A stretch of DNA of 8,831 nucleotides, taken from positions 1 to 8,831 of the forward strand of contig CAKOVW010000043.1 in the NCBI GenBank assembly GCA_934122125.1. The letters are read 5' to 3'. Under the pieces are notes generated by a model. It ran no database searches, was not told the DNA's origin, and was given only the letters and a program-made list of their open reading frames with translations. Below, piece by piece: positions 1 to 6,580 of this stretch (the first letter of the stretch is position 1; each line of letters begins with the position of its first letter). Position numbers and translations under genes: made by a program. The stretch comes from an uncultured Clostridia bacterium. Its GTDB lineage: Bacteria; Bacillota; Clostridia; TANB77; CAG-508.

Positions 1-1
1 T

Positions 2-97
2 AATTATATTGGAAATAGTACGAACTTAGAAATAGATTATGCAAAGAAATTAGGTAAAGAAATTATATATTATACCGATTTAATCGAAAACAAGTAG
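2..97 (+). CDS. C-terminal fragment of a nucleoside 2-deoxyribosyltransferase-like protein (5' end outside window)
   Basis: Only the last 31 codons are present, read from base 2 to the TAG at 95-97. The peptide contains NYIGNSTNLEIDYAKKLGK followed by EIIYYTD. The pattern GYIGxST..EIxYAKxLGKEIIYY is what I recall from the C-terminal part of small cytosolic proteins related to nucleoside 2-deoxyribosyltransferases (Rossmann-like fold). In these the Gly-rich turn and the EIxYA helix lie near the nucleotide pocket. The catalytic Glu/Asp region lies upstream of the window, so enzymatic activity cannot be judged. The gene sits 36 bp before the next short ORF, with no terminator between them, and probably shares its transcript. 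The family call rests on a short motif. Confidence 0.5.
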   Translation, partial: NYIGNSTNLEIDYAKKLGKEIIYYTDLIENK

Positions 98-133
98 AGC
101 AACAAATTACAAATTGCAAGGAGGAAATTCCAA

Positions 134-229
134 ATGGACATATATAATTTAAAAAATAGATTAGAATATCTTGATGAAGTTGCAAGATTGGAATATAACG
201 AATGGGCAGACAACAAAGAAAAAGGATAG
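134..229 (+). pseudogene. 31-aa ORF resembling the N-terminus of a GNAT acetyltransferase; probable truncated remnant
   Basis: An ATG at 134 is preceded by a full AAGGAGG at 118-124 (9-nt gap), so translation initiation should be efficient. The product begins MDIYNLKNRLEYLDEV and continues ARLEYNEWADNKEKG before TAG. The arrangement '..L..R.EYL.EVA.L...EW' matches the opening helix of many GNAT N-acetyltransferases of about 150-180 residues, as I recall the family. The acetyl-CoA-binding Q/RxxGxG/A motif and the rest of the fold are absent. The stop codon lies inside the left arm of a transcription terminator, so the ORF ends exactly where transcription is expected to stop. The simplest reading is an internal deletion that left the start and the terminator of a former gene. 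A functional 31-residue peptide is a less likely alternative. Confidence 0.5.
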
Positions 230-254
230 ATTAATTATCTATCCTTAAATTTTT
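222..254 (+). terminator. Rho-independent terminator-like hairpin
   Basis: AAGGATAGAT (222-231) pairs perfectly with ATCTATCCTT (237-246) around a 5-nt loop, TAATT, and is followed by AAATTTTT (247-254). The stem is A+T-rich but perfect over 10 bp. It includes the TAG stop of the preceding 31-codon ORF. It separates the upstream transcript from the regulator operon. Confidence 0.7.
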
Positions 255-265
255 ATGTGTATTGA

Positions 266-284
266 AAACATTACAAAAATGTAG
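266..284 (+). promoter_or_regulatory. Probable response-regulator operator upstream of the two-component genes (copy 1 of 2)
   Basis: The 19-nt sequence AAACATTACAAAAATGTAG occurs here and again, without a mismatch, at 2035-2053. Its core is the inverted repeat TACA-AAAA-TGTA (272-283). In full it reads TTACA-N4-TGTAG, close to the TnACA-N4-TGTAA motif described for BceR-type regulators. Its location just upstream of an extended -10, together with the second copy before the transporter genes, argues for binding by the regulator encoded at 334. The assignment to that protein is inferred. Confidence 0.68.
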
Positions 285-304
285 GAGTTGTTGCTTGAAA
301 TGTA

Positions 305-313
305 TGATATAAT
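305..313 (+). promoter_or_regulatory. Extended -10 promoter element of the regulator/kinase genes
   Basis: TGATATAAT is a perfect TATAAT (308-313) with the TGn extension (305-307). No good -35 hexamer lies at the 16-18 bp distance (285-290 reads GAGTTG). That suits an activator-dependent promoter, with the TTACA-N4-TGTAG operator ending 23 bp upstream of the -10. The predicted start, around base 320, would give a very short leader, with GGAGG at 320-324 serving the ATG at 334. Confidence 0.6.
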
Positions 314-333
314 AATAACGGAGGTAGTGTAAA

Positions 334-1020
334 ATGCAGAAAATTTTAATTGTAGAAGATGACGAAAAACTAAGAAACGAATTAGAAATATTTTTGAATA
401 ACAATGGGTACCAATCAGAAAGTTTAAAAACATTTGAAAACACATTAGATGATATTCTTAAAATAAACCCAGAATTATTGCTACTAGATATTAATTTACC
501 AGGAGCAGACGGAGAATTTATATGCAAGGAAATAAGAAAGAAATCTAATATGCCAATTATAATGGTAACAAGCAGAGATAATGAAATAGACGAGCTACTA
601 AGCATAAACAATGGGGCAGATCACTATGTTACCAAACCTTTTAATATTCACATTTTACTTGCCAAAATAAATTCGTTGTTACGAAGAACAAATATGTCAA
701 ATGAAAATGCTGACATTATAGACGCAAAGGATTTTATATTAAATATAAATAAAAGTACAATTCAAAAAGATGCTAAATGTATTGAATTAACTAAAAATGA
801 GTTTAGAATTTTGAAATATCTAGTACAAAACAGAGATAAAATTGTATCAAGAGAAGATATAATGGGATGTTTATGGGACAGCGAAGATTTTATAGGAGAT
901 AGTACATTAACAGTTAACATTACAAGGGTAAGAAACAAGCTAGAGGAATTAGGATTAAAGGAACTATTAGAAACAAAAAGAGGACAAGGATATATATTAA
1001 AAGGAGCGAAAATGGAATGA
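334..1020 (+). CDS. OmpR/PhoB-family response regulator of a Bce-type system
   Basis: Cytoplasmic DNA-binding regulator of 228 residues, the usual length for this family. The receiver domain spans about 1-118: acidic pocket D9/D10, phospho-acceptor D52 in LLLDINLPGADG, switch residue T79 and conserved K101 before PF. The C-terminal winged-helix domain (about 126-224) shows the family's ELTKNEFRIL and the terminal wing RGQGYILK. It is therefore expected to be activated by phosphorylation and to bind DNA as a dimer. The start is set by GGAGG 9 nt upstream. The gene overlaps the kinase gene by 4 bp (ATGA), a sign of translational coupling. The kinase and the downstream BceAB-like transporter identify the pathway: antimicrobial-peptide sensing at the envelope. 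Candidate operators lie before this gene and before the ATPase gene. Orthology to bceR itself, as opposed to a paralogous Bce-type regulator, cannot be settled here. Confidence 0.93.
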   Translation: MQKILIVEDDEKLRNELEIFLNNNGYQSESLKTFENTLDDILKINPELLLLDINLPGADGEFICKEIRKKSNMPIIMVTSRDNEIDELLSINNGADHYVTKPFNIHILLAKINSLLRRTNMSNENADIIDAKDFILNINKSTIQKDAKCIELTKNEFRILKYLVQNRDKIVSREDIMGCLWDSEDFIGDSTLTVNITRVRNKLEELGLKELLETKRGQGYILKGAKME

Positions 1021-2036
1021 GTTTTTTACAGTTTATAAAAGAAAAAGCATTAACAATATTTTTAATAATATTTTCTTTACTTACAATAGAAATATTTTTT
1101 ATGGCATACCAAACAAGTCAATTCATTAAAATATATATTCCAGTAGTTATTTTAACTTCATACTTAATAGGTTTACTTTATGAATATTTTAAAAAGAGAA
1201 AGTATTATAAAAAGTTACAAAATATACTAGATGAGTTAAGTGAAAAGTATTTAATTACAGAAATTGTAGAAAGTCCAGATTTTATAGAAGGAAAAATATT
1301 AAAAGATACACTTGATCAAGTAAACAAGTCTATGCATGAAAATGTAAATAAGTATAAATATTTACAGGAAGATTACAAAGAATATATTGAACTATGGATT
1401 CATGAAATAAAAACTCCAATAGCAACAAGTAAAATGATTATAGAAAACAATAAAAACTCAGCAACTAAAAGCATAGAGGAGGAATTGAACAAAGTTGAAA
1501 ACTATATTGAACAAGCCTTATTTTATGCAAGAAGTAATACAGTAGAAAAGGATTATTATATAAAAAAGTGCAATTTAAATGAGATTGTAAATGAAAGTAT
1601 TAAGAAAAATAAAACTATTTTAATACAAGAAAAGGCTGAAATAAATACACATGATTTAGAAAATACAGTAAACACAGATAGTAAATGGGTAATTTTTATA
1701 TTAAATCAAATTATACAAAACAGTGTAAAGTACAGAAACAAAGATATTACGCCTAGTATAGAAATCTATAGCGAACAGAAAAAAGAAAATGTTATTTTAT
1801 ACATAAAAGATAATGGAATAGGAATAAAAAAAGGCGAAATTACAAGAGTATTTGAAAAAGGCTTTACAGGAACAAATGGAAGATTATCAGGCAAAAAGTC
1901 TACTGGAATAGGTTTGTATTTATGTAAAAAGTTATGTGATAAATTAGGAATAGCAATTGAACTTAACTCAGAACAAGGAAAAGGAACAGAAATAAGAATA
2001 GTATTTCCAAATAGCAGTTATACAAATTTGGTTTAA
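1017..2036 (+). CDS. Intramembrane-sensing histidine kinase, BceS type
   Basis: Membrane histidine kinase of 339 residues that phosphorylates the adjacent regulator. Two transmembrane helices (about 11-30 and 38-57) are joined by a loop of only about 7-10 residues. There is therefore no extracellular sensor domain, the hallmark of intramembrane-sensing kinases that take their signal from a partner ABC transporter. The phospho-acceptor is H129 in ELWIHEIKTPIA. The ATPase domain shows the N box (N235 in QNSVKY), the G1 box DNGIGI (265-270), the F-box region VFEKGFTG (278-285), the G2 box STGIGLYL (295-302) and a final GKGTEI (321-326). All catalytic motifs are intact. AAGGAG at 1001-1006 precedes the start, which overlaps the regulator stop. 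The stop codon TAA (2034-2036) falls inside the second 19-nt operator copy. Confidence 0.93.
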   Translation: MSFLQFIKEKALTIFLIIFSLLTIEIFFMAYQTSQFIKIYIPVVILTSYLIGLLYEYFKKRKYYKKLQNILDELSEKYLITEIVESPDFIEGKILKDTLDQVNKSMHENVNKYKYLQEDYKEYIELWIHEIKTPIATSKMIIENNKNSATKSIEEELNKVENYIEQALFYARSNTVEKDYYIKKCNLNEIVNESIKKNKTILIQEKAEINTHDLENTVNTDSKWVIFILNQIIQNSVKYRNKDITPSIEIYSEQKKENVILYIKDNGIGIKKGEITRVFEKGFTGTNGRLSGKKSTGIGLYLCKKLCDKLGIAIELNSEQGKGTEIRIVFPNSSYTNLV

Positions 2037-2053
2037 ACATTACAAAAATGTAG
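2035..2053 (+). promoter_or_regulatory. Probable response-regulator operator upstream of the transporter genes (copy 2 of 2)
   Basis: This is an exact copy of the 19-nt element at 266-284, with the palindrome TTACA-AAAA-TGTAG at 2040-2053. It starts on the last two bases of the kinase stop codon. It is followed by further TGTA-containing words, TGTAA (2054-2058) and TGTAG (2060-2064). The second TGTAG lies 11 bp after the first, the spacing expected when OmpR-type proteins bind in tandem on one face of the helix. Confidence 0.68.
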
Positions 2054-2074
2054 TGTAAATGTAGGCAAAATCGA

Positions 2075-2103
2075 TGGCAATTAATTTATAAAGCTACTAT
2101 AAT
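2075..2103 (+). promoter_or_regulatory. Promoter of the ATPase-permease operon
   Basis: A perfect -10, TATAAT, lies at 2098-2103. Seventeen bp upstream is only TGGCAA (2075-2080), a poor -35, as expected where an activator must recruit polymerase. The predicted start near 2110 leaves a leader of about 20 nt holding AAAGGGAGG (2112-2120), 10 nt before the ATG at 2131. Confidence 0.6.
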
Positions 2104-2130
2104 GAAAACATAAAGGGAGGTAAATCTAAA

Positions 2131-2898
2131 ATGGAAAATATATTAGAAGTAAAAAACGTTGAAAAATATTATGGTAGCAAATCAAACTTGACAAAAGCTG
2201 TAGATAATATTAGTTTCAATGTAAAACCAAAAGAATTTGTTGGAATAATGGGAGCATCAGGCTCAGGAAAAACAACAATTTTAAATTGTATATCAACTAT
2301 TGATAAAGTAACAACAGGACATATTATTATTAATGGAGATGATATTACAAAATTAAAAGGAAACAAACTTAATAAATTTAGAAGAGAAGAATTAGGATTT
2401 ATATTTCAAGATTTCAATTTGCTAGATACACTTACAGCATACGAAAACATTGCTTTAGCTCTTACAATTCAAAAAGTAAATGCACATGAAATTGATAGAA
2501 GAGTTAAAGAAATTGCAAATAAACTAGATATAAGCAATATTCTTAACAAATATCCTTATCAATTATCAGGAGGACAAAAACAAAGAGTTGCGTCTGCAAG
2601 AGCAATTATTACAAATCCACAATTAGTATTGGCAGATGAACCAACTGGTGCTTTGGATTCGAAATCTGCAAAACAATTACTAGAAACATTTACAACATTG
2701 AACGAAAAATTAGGGGCAACTATTTTAATGGTTACACATGATGCCTTTACAGCTAGTTATGCAGACCGTATTATATTTATAAAAGATGGAAAAATCTTTA
2801 ATGAACTAATAAAAGGCAATGATACAAGAAAACAATTCTTCGAAAAGATAATTGAAGTACAAACCCTTCTTGGAGGTGAGCTAAACGATGTTATTTAA
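2131..2898 (+). CDS. Bce-type ABC transporter ATP-binding protein
   Basis: ATPase subunit of 255 residues, cytoplasmic and docked to the permease that follows. It has every motif in order: Walker A GASGSGKT (41-48), Q-loop Q93 in FIFQDFNLLD, signature LSGGQKQR (145-152), Walker B LVLADEP with catalytic E170, D-loop ALDS (174-177) and H-loop H203. 'FQDFNLLDTLT' and 'ADEPTGALDS' are characteristic of the MacB/LolD/BceA clade, whose members drive mechanotransmission through FtsX-like permeases and do not pull substrate through a channel. The established role of BceA-type ATPases is to power release of peptide antibiotics from lipid II-cycle targets and to energise signalling to the kinase. The start is fixed by AAAGGGAGG. 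Its 3' end overlaps the permease gene by 11 bp. Confidence 0.94.
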   Translation: MENILEVKNVEKYYGSKSNLTKAVDNISFNVKPKEFVGIMGASGSGKTTILNCISTIDKVTTGHIIINGDDITKLKGNKLNKFRREELGFIFQDFNLLDTLTAYENIALALTIQKVNAHEIDRRVKEIANKLDISNILNKYPYQLSGGQKQRVASARAIITNPQLVLADEPTGALDSKSAKQLLETFTTLNEKLGATILMVTHDAFTASYADRIIFIKDGKIFNELIKGNDTRKQFFEKIIEVQTLLGGELNDVI

Positions 2899-4969
2899 AT
2901 TATCTGCAAGAAACATGAAAAAAAGTTTTAAAGATTATGCAATATACTTTATTACTTTAGTTTTAGGTGTAGCATTATTTTATATGTTTAACTCTCTTGA
3001 TAGCCAAGAGGCAATGCTTCAAGTATCTAGCTCTACTAAAGAAATGATAAAACTTATGATTAATATGCTGGGTATGGTATCAATATTTATTGCAGTAATA
3101 TTAGGACTTTTAATTGTATATGCCAATAACTTTTTAATAAATAGAAGAAAAAAAGAATTTGGAATATATATGACTCTAGGAATGGGCAAAAGACAAATTT
3201 CTAAAATCTTATTACTAGAAACAATATTTGTAGGAATAATTTCACTTGCAATAGGACTTATATTAGGAATATTTGCATCACAATTTATGTCAATATTAGT
3301 AGCAAAACTATTTCAAGCAGATATGAGTGAGTTTGAATTTGTATTTTCACAAAATGCTTGCATAAAAACTTGTATATATTTTGCAGTAATGTTTTTAGCA
3401 GTAATGGTTTTCAATACATTTACAATTTCAAGGTATAAATTAATAAATCTGCTAACAGCAAGTAAAAAGAATGAACAAGTAAAGATGAAAAATCCAATAA
3501 TATGTATTATTGTTTTTATAATTGCTGCTATTGGGCTAGGATATGCCTACTGGATGGTAACAAAAGGTGTTTTCAACATGAAAAATGCTGATGAAACAAC
3601 TAAAGCAATTGGAATATCAGTGTTAATTGGAATTGCTGGAACGGTTTTAATATTCTGGTCTTTCTCAGGGCTAATTTTAAAACTTCTTCAAACTAAGAAA
3701 AGTACATACTTAAAGGGAACAAATATGTTTGTATTAAGACAATTACACAATAAAATAAATACAACTGTAATTAGTATGAGTGTAATATGTTTAATGCTAT
3801 TTATGACAATTACGGCATTATCATCATCAATTGCATTAAAAAATTCTATGCAAGCAGACATAGAAAAAATGACACCAGTAGATTTAAATTTATATAAGTC
3901 TGCTAATTTGAAAGTAAATGAAAATAAGTATTCACAAGAACTACAATATGATTCAACCCAAAGTATTTTATACACTCTTACACAAAATGGTTTTGATATA
4001 AAACTATTAAAAGACATTATAGAAATACCAATTTATGATGTAGAAGGATTTACGTGGGAAAAGACATTGGGAGAAGCCACAGAACAAATAAAAAAGCAAT
4101 CACCAATGATGAAACTAGACACACCAGAAAACATTATAAAAATATCAGATTACAACAAAATTGCAAAATTATATGGAAATGAGCAATACTCTCTAGAAGA
4201 TGATGAATATATTATAATTTGTAATTATGGAGGTATAGTTAGTATAAGAAATTTTGGATTGAAAACAAAACCAATAATTAGCTTGAAAGGAAAAGAATAT
4301 AAACCTAAATACAGTGAGTGTAAAGATGGATTTATACAAATTTCTACAAGTCATACAAATGTTGGTATTGTGTTAGTTCCAGATAGTTGCAACTTAAGTA
4401 AAGATGAACAACAGTTATGGTTTTTAGCTGCAAACTATAATGCTAAAACGGACGCAGAAAAAGCAAATATAGGAAAAGTATTCTCAGAGGATGACTCCGA
4501 ACTAATGAAAAAACTAACTAGCCAAAATAATACATTAAATGTAGAAACAAAAATAAAATTAGTTGAATCAAGTGTTGGTTTATCAACTATAATAGTATTT
4601 ATTGCGATTTATCTAGGAATTATATTCCTTATAGCAAGTTGTGCTATTTTAGCATTAAAACAATTAACTGAGAGTTCAGACAACAAGCAAAGGTATATTA
4701 TTCTAAGGAAAATAGGTTGTGATGAAAAAATGATAAACCAGGCATTATTTAGGCAAATAGGAATTTTCTTTATATTACCACTTGTTTTAGCAGCAATCCA
4801 TTCAATATTTGGAATACAATTTGCTATGTCTATATTTGATACACTTGCATCTAGAGAACAGTTATTACCATCAGTTATAGCAACTGTAATTGTTATGGGT
4901 GTAATTTATGGATGTTACTTCTTAGCAACATATGTAGGAAGTAAAAATATTATTAAAGAGGAAGAATAA
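2888..4969 (+). CDS. Bce-type FtsX-domain ABC permease with large extracellular sensor domain
   Basis: Membrane subunit of 693 residues, close to the 640-670 typical of BceB relatives. About ten hydrophobic segments are visible, at roughly 17-35, 58-78, 110-131, 160-180, 203-223, 241-265, 293-313, 566-590, 622-645 and 660-681. Between TM7 and TM8 lies a hydrophilic region of about 240 residues (321-562), the extracellular domain that in this family determines which peptide antibiotic is recognised. FtsX-like coupling stretches are seen at KKEFGIYMTLGMGKRQ (88-103) and again at ILRKIGCDEKMI (605-616). The protein should act as exporter or target-protector and as the ligand sensor for the kinase at 1017-2036. 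GGAGG at 2872-2876 precedes the ATG inside the ATPase gene. The extracellular sequence does not reveal the ligand. No terminator follows. Confidence 0.93.
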   Translation: MLFKLSARNMKKSFKDYAIYFITLVLGVALFYMFNSLDSQEAMLQVSSSTKEMIKLMINMLGMVSIFIAVILGLLIVYANNFLINRRKKEFGIYMTLGMGKRQISKILLLETIFVGIISLAIGLILGIFASQFMSILVAKLFQADMSEFEFVFSQNACIKTCIYFAVMFLAVMVFNTFTISRYKLINLLTASKKNEQVKMKNPIICIIVFIIAAIGLGYAYWMVTKGVFNMKNADETTKAIGISVLIGIAGTVLIFWSFSGLILKLLQTKKSTYLKGTNMFVLRQLHNKINTTVISMSVICLMLFMTITALSSSIALKNSMQADIEKMTPVDLNLYKSANLKVNENKYSQELQYDSTQSILYTLTQNGFDIKLLKDIIEIPIYDVEGFTWEKTLGEATEQIKKQSPMMKLDTPENIIKISDYNKIAKLYGNEQYSLEDDEYIIICNYGGIVSIRNFGLKTKPIISLKGKEYKPKYSECKDGFIQISTSHTNVGIVLVPDSCNLSKDEQQLWFLAANYNAKTDAEKANIGKVFSEDDSELMKKLTSQNNTLNVETKIKLVESSVGLSTIIVFIAIYLGIIFLIASCAILALKQLTESSDNKQRYIILRKIGCDEKMINQALFRQIGIFFILPLVLAAIHSIFGIQFAMSIFDTLASREQLLPSVIATVIVMGVIYGCYFLATYVGSKNIIKEEE

Positions 4970-4978
4970 ATAAAATTT

Positions 4979-5035
4979 AAGGAGGTATTTTTGAATAATT
5001 TAGGTGTATTGGATTCCGTATTATCTTGTAAATAA
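4979..5035 (+). other. Possible 14-codon micro-ORF with a perfect ribosome binding site
   Basis: AAGGAGG (4979-4985) is the strongest Shine-Dalgarno match between the permease and methyltransferase genes, yet it faces no known gene. Five bases later a TTG at 4991 opens a 14-codon frame, (M)NNLGVLDSVLSCK, ending with TAA at 5033-5035. The permease stop is 21 bp before the TTG and the methyltransferase starts 26 bp after the TAA. Options are a translated short peptide, a leader or coupling ORF, or the leftover start of a deleted gene. I recognise no family. The TTG start and short gap make translation uncertain. Confidence 0.25.
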
Positions 5036-5061
5036 GAATTTATAAGAAAAGAGGAATAAAA

Positions 5062-5778
5062 ATGAAATATATAAAAACAGAAAAATACAATAATGAATTA
5101 ATTAATCAAAAAATTATGGGACCTAACCCATTAAAATTGGAAGAAGAACTTATGAAAGATAACAAAATAAAGGCAGGTTCAGTTGTTATGGACTTGGGAA
5201 GCGGTCAAGGAATAACATCTGTATTTCTTGCAAAAGAATATGAATTTAAAGTATATGCAGCTGATTTATGGAGTGAGCCAAAAGAAAATCAAAAGTTTTT
5301 TGAGCAAATGGGAGTAAATAAAGAAAACATTATAGCTGTAAAAGCAGATGCTACCGATTTACCATTTGAAAAAGAATTCTTTGATGCAGTTGTATGCACA
5401 GATTCATATAATTATTTTGGAAGAGATGAAAAATATTTAGATGAAAAACTTTTACCTTATGTAAAAAAGGAAGGCTATATTTATATTGCTATTCCTGGAA
5501 TGAAAAAAGATTGTCATGATAATATTCCAAAAGAATTATTGTTATCTTGGACACCAGAACAATTAGATTATATTCATGATATAGAATATTGGAAAAATAT
5601 TGTTTCGAAATCAAAAGACAGCGAGATAATTTCAATTAGTGAAATGGAAAGCAATGAAGAATGCTGGAATGATTGGCTAAAATGCGACAATGAATATGCT
5701 AAAAATGATAAAAAAGCTATTGACGCAGGAGCGGGTAAATATTTAAACTTTATAGCAATTGTTCTGAAGAAAAAATAG
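5062..5778 (+). CDS. Class I SAM-dependent methyltransferase, substrate unknown
   Basis: Cytosolic protein of 238 residues. The SAM-binding core is clear: motif I VVMDLGSGQG (41-50), the acidic residue ending strand 2 (D68 in YAADLW), and KADATDLPF (94-102) carrying the residue that contacts the adenine. It continues with FFDAVVCTDSYNYF (106-119) at strand 4 and YIYIAIPGMKK (129-139). The N-terminal extension (1-38, with LINQKIMGPNPLKLEEEL) precedes the Rossmann fold. The C-terminal half is rich in Trp and acidic residues and should define the substrate. Small Clostridia/Bacilli methyltransferases of this form are usually annotated only as methyltransferase-domain or UbiE/CFA-like proteins. 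AAAAGAGGAA supplies the binding site, and no convincing promoter lies just upstream, so it may be co-transcribed with the transporter. The methylated substrate cannot be inferred. Confidence 0.85.
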   Translation: MKYIKTEKYNNELINQKIMGPNPLKLEEELMKDNKIKAGSVVMDLGSGQGITSVFLAKEYEFKVYAADLWSEPKENQKFFEQMGVNKENIIAVKADATDLPFEKEFFDAVVCTDSYNYFGRDEKYLDEKLLPYVKKEGYIYIAIPGMKKDCHDNIPKELLLSWTPEQLDYIHDIEYWKNIVSKSKDSEIISISEMESNEECWNDWLKCDNEYAKNDKKAIDAGAGKYLNFIAIVLKKK

Positions 5779-5787
5779 TTTTCTTAT

Positions 5788-5821
5788 TACTAGAGGGTAT
5801 CATTATTAATACCCTCTAGTA
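5788..5821 (+). terminator. 13-bp perfect hairpin after the methyltransferase gene (terminator without a U-tract, or other RNA/DNA element)
   Basis: TACTAGAGGGTAT (5788-5800) pairs with ATACCCTCTAGTA (5809-5821) around the 8-nt loop CATTATTA. It begins 9 bp after the methyltransferase stop. Neither strand has a T-run directly after the stem, so intrinsic termination would be weak. A processing or stability element, or a palindromic protein-binding site, is possible. It lies immediately upstream of a possible -10 for the hydrolase gene. Confidence 0.45.
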
Positions 5822-5823
5822 TG

Positions 5824-5832
5824 TGGTATAAA
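5824..5832 (+). promoter_or_regulatory. Possible extended -10 for the hydrolase/DUF998 pair
   Basis: TGGTATAAA fits the extended -10 pattern TGn-TATAAT with one mismatch. There is no -35 match 17 bp upstream, where the hairpin loop and right arm lie. The start would fall near 5839, just before AAAGGTGAGG (5841-5850), the binding site of the ATG at 5859. In such A+T-rich DNA a chance match is possible. Confidence 0.3.
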
Positions 5833-5858
5833 AACAGAAAAAAGGTGAGGATAAGACA

Positions 5859-6566
5859 ATGAAAACAGAAAAAATAAAAATAGATAATATTCCATCAATA
5901 ATATGGGGAGAAAAGAGCCCAAAAGTATATATTGCTATACATGGAAATATGTCTAATAAAGAAGATGAAGTAATAAAAATACTAGCAAATGAGGTCGTAG
6001 ATAAAGGTTATCAACTATTAAGTTTTGATTTGCCAGAACATGGAGAAAGAAAAATGGATACTAGTTATCTGTGCAAAGTTCAAAACTGCGTAAAGGATTT
6101 AGAAAAAGTTATTGAATATGCAAAGGCAAGGTATAATGAAATAAATATATGGGCTTGCAGTATGGGAGCATATTTTAGTTTATTAGCATATAAAAAAGAA
6201 AATATCAAACAATGTATATTTTTATCTCCTGTTGTTGATATGAAAACAATAATTAATAACATGATGTTATGGAGTAACACAACTGAAGAAGAACTAAAGG
6301 AAAAGCAAGAAATAAAAACAAATTTTGGTCAGACTTTATATTGGGATTACTATAAATATGTAGTTGAAAATCCAATAACTAATTGGGATAAAGAAACATA
6401 CATCTTATATGGAAATAAAGATAATATGCAAAATGAAACAATAATTAAAAAATTTTCAAATGATTTTAATTGTAAGTTGTCAATACTAGAAAACGGTGAA
6501 CATTATTTTCACACAGATGAGCAATTAAATTATTACGAGAATTGGTTAACTAAAATTATAAAGTGA
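5859..6566 (+). CDS. Alpha/beta-fold hydrolase, substrate unknown
   Basis: Small soluble hydrolase of 235 residues without signal peptide or membrane segment. The N-terminal strand pair ends in AIHGN (26-30), where the HG dipeptide helps form the oxyanion hole. YQLLSFDLPEHGER (51-64) is the second conserved loop. The nucleophile elbow reads ACSMGAY with S101, so the first glycine of GxSxG is alanine here, a tolerated variant. The catalytic acid is probably D188 in YGNKDNM and the histidine H215 in ENGEHYFH (H218 is an alternative). A short cap appears around 125-170. The triad appears complete, so an active esterase or lipase-like enzyme is likely. The DUF998 gene follows after 14 bp, indicating one transcript. 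A 13-bp hairpin and a possible weak promoter separate it from the methyltransferase gene. Confidence 0.85.
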   Translation: MKTEKIKIDNIPSIIWGEKSPKVYIAIHGNMSNKEDEVIKILANEVVDKGYQLLSFDLPEHGERKMDTSYLCKVQNCVKDLEKVIEYAKARYNEINIWACSMGAYFSLLAYKKENIKQCIFLSPVVDMKTIINNMMLWSNTTEEELKEKQEIKTNFGQTLYWDYYKYVVENPITNWDKETYILYGNKDNMQNETIIKKFSNDFNCKLSILENGEHYFHTDEQLNYYENWLTKIIK

Positions 6567-6580
6567 AAGGAAAGTAAAAT

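Noticed and set aside
98..133. Regulatory RNA or riboswitch in short intergenic gaps such as 98-133, 2037-2130 and 4970-5061
   Set aside because: The gaps are too short for known riboswitch folds, and apart from the operator, promoter and binding-site elements listed no stable structure is visible.
231..611. Minus-strand open frames opposite the regulator gene (also 245-445)
   Set aside because: They are low-complexity Ser/Phe/Ile-rich translations of the strand opposite a clear response regulator gene, with no binding site or family resemblance. Shadows of the real gene.
3688..4017. Minus-strand 109-codon frame opposite the permease gene
   Set aside because: It lies wholly within the permease coding region and has no ribosome binding site. 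Its hydrophobicity mirrors the TM7 region on the other strand.
5036..5061. Separate promoter for the methyltransferase gene (TATAAG at 5041-5046)
   Set aside because: No -35 match is found at 16-18 bp and there is no TG extension. In such A+T-rich DNA a lone TATAAG is uninformative.
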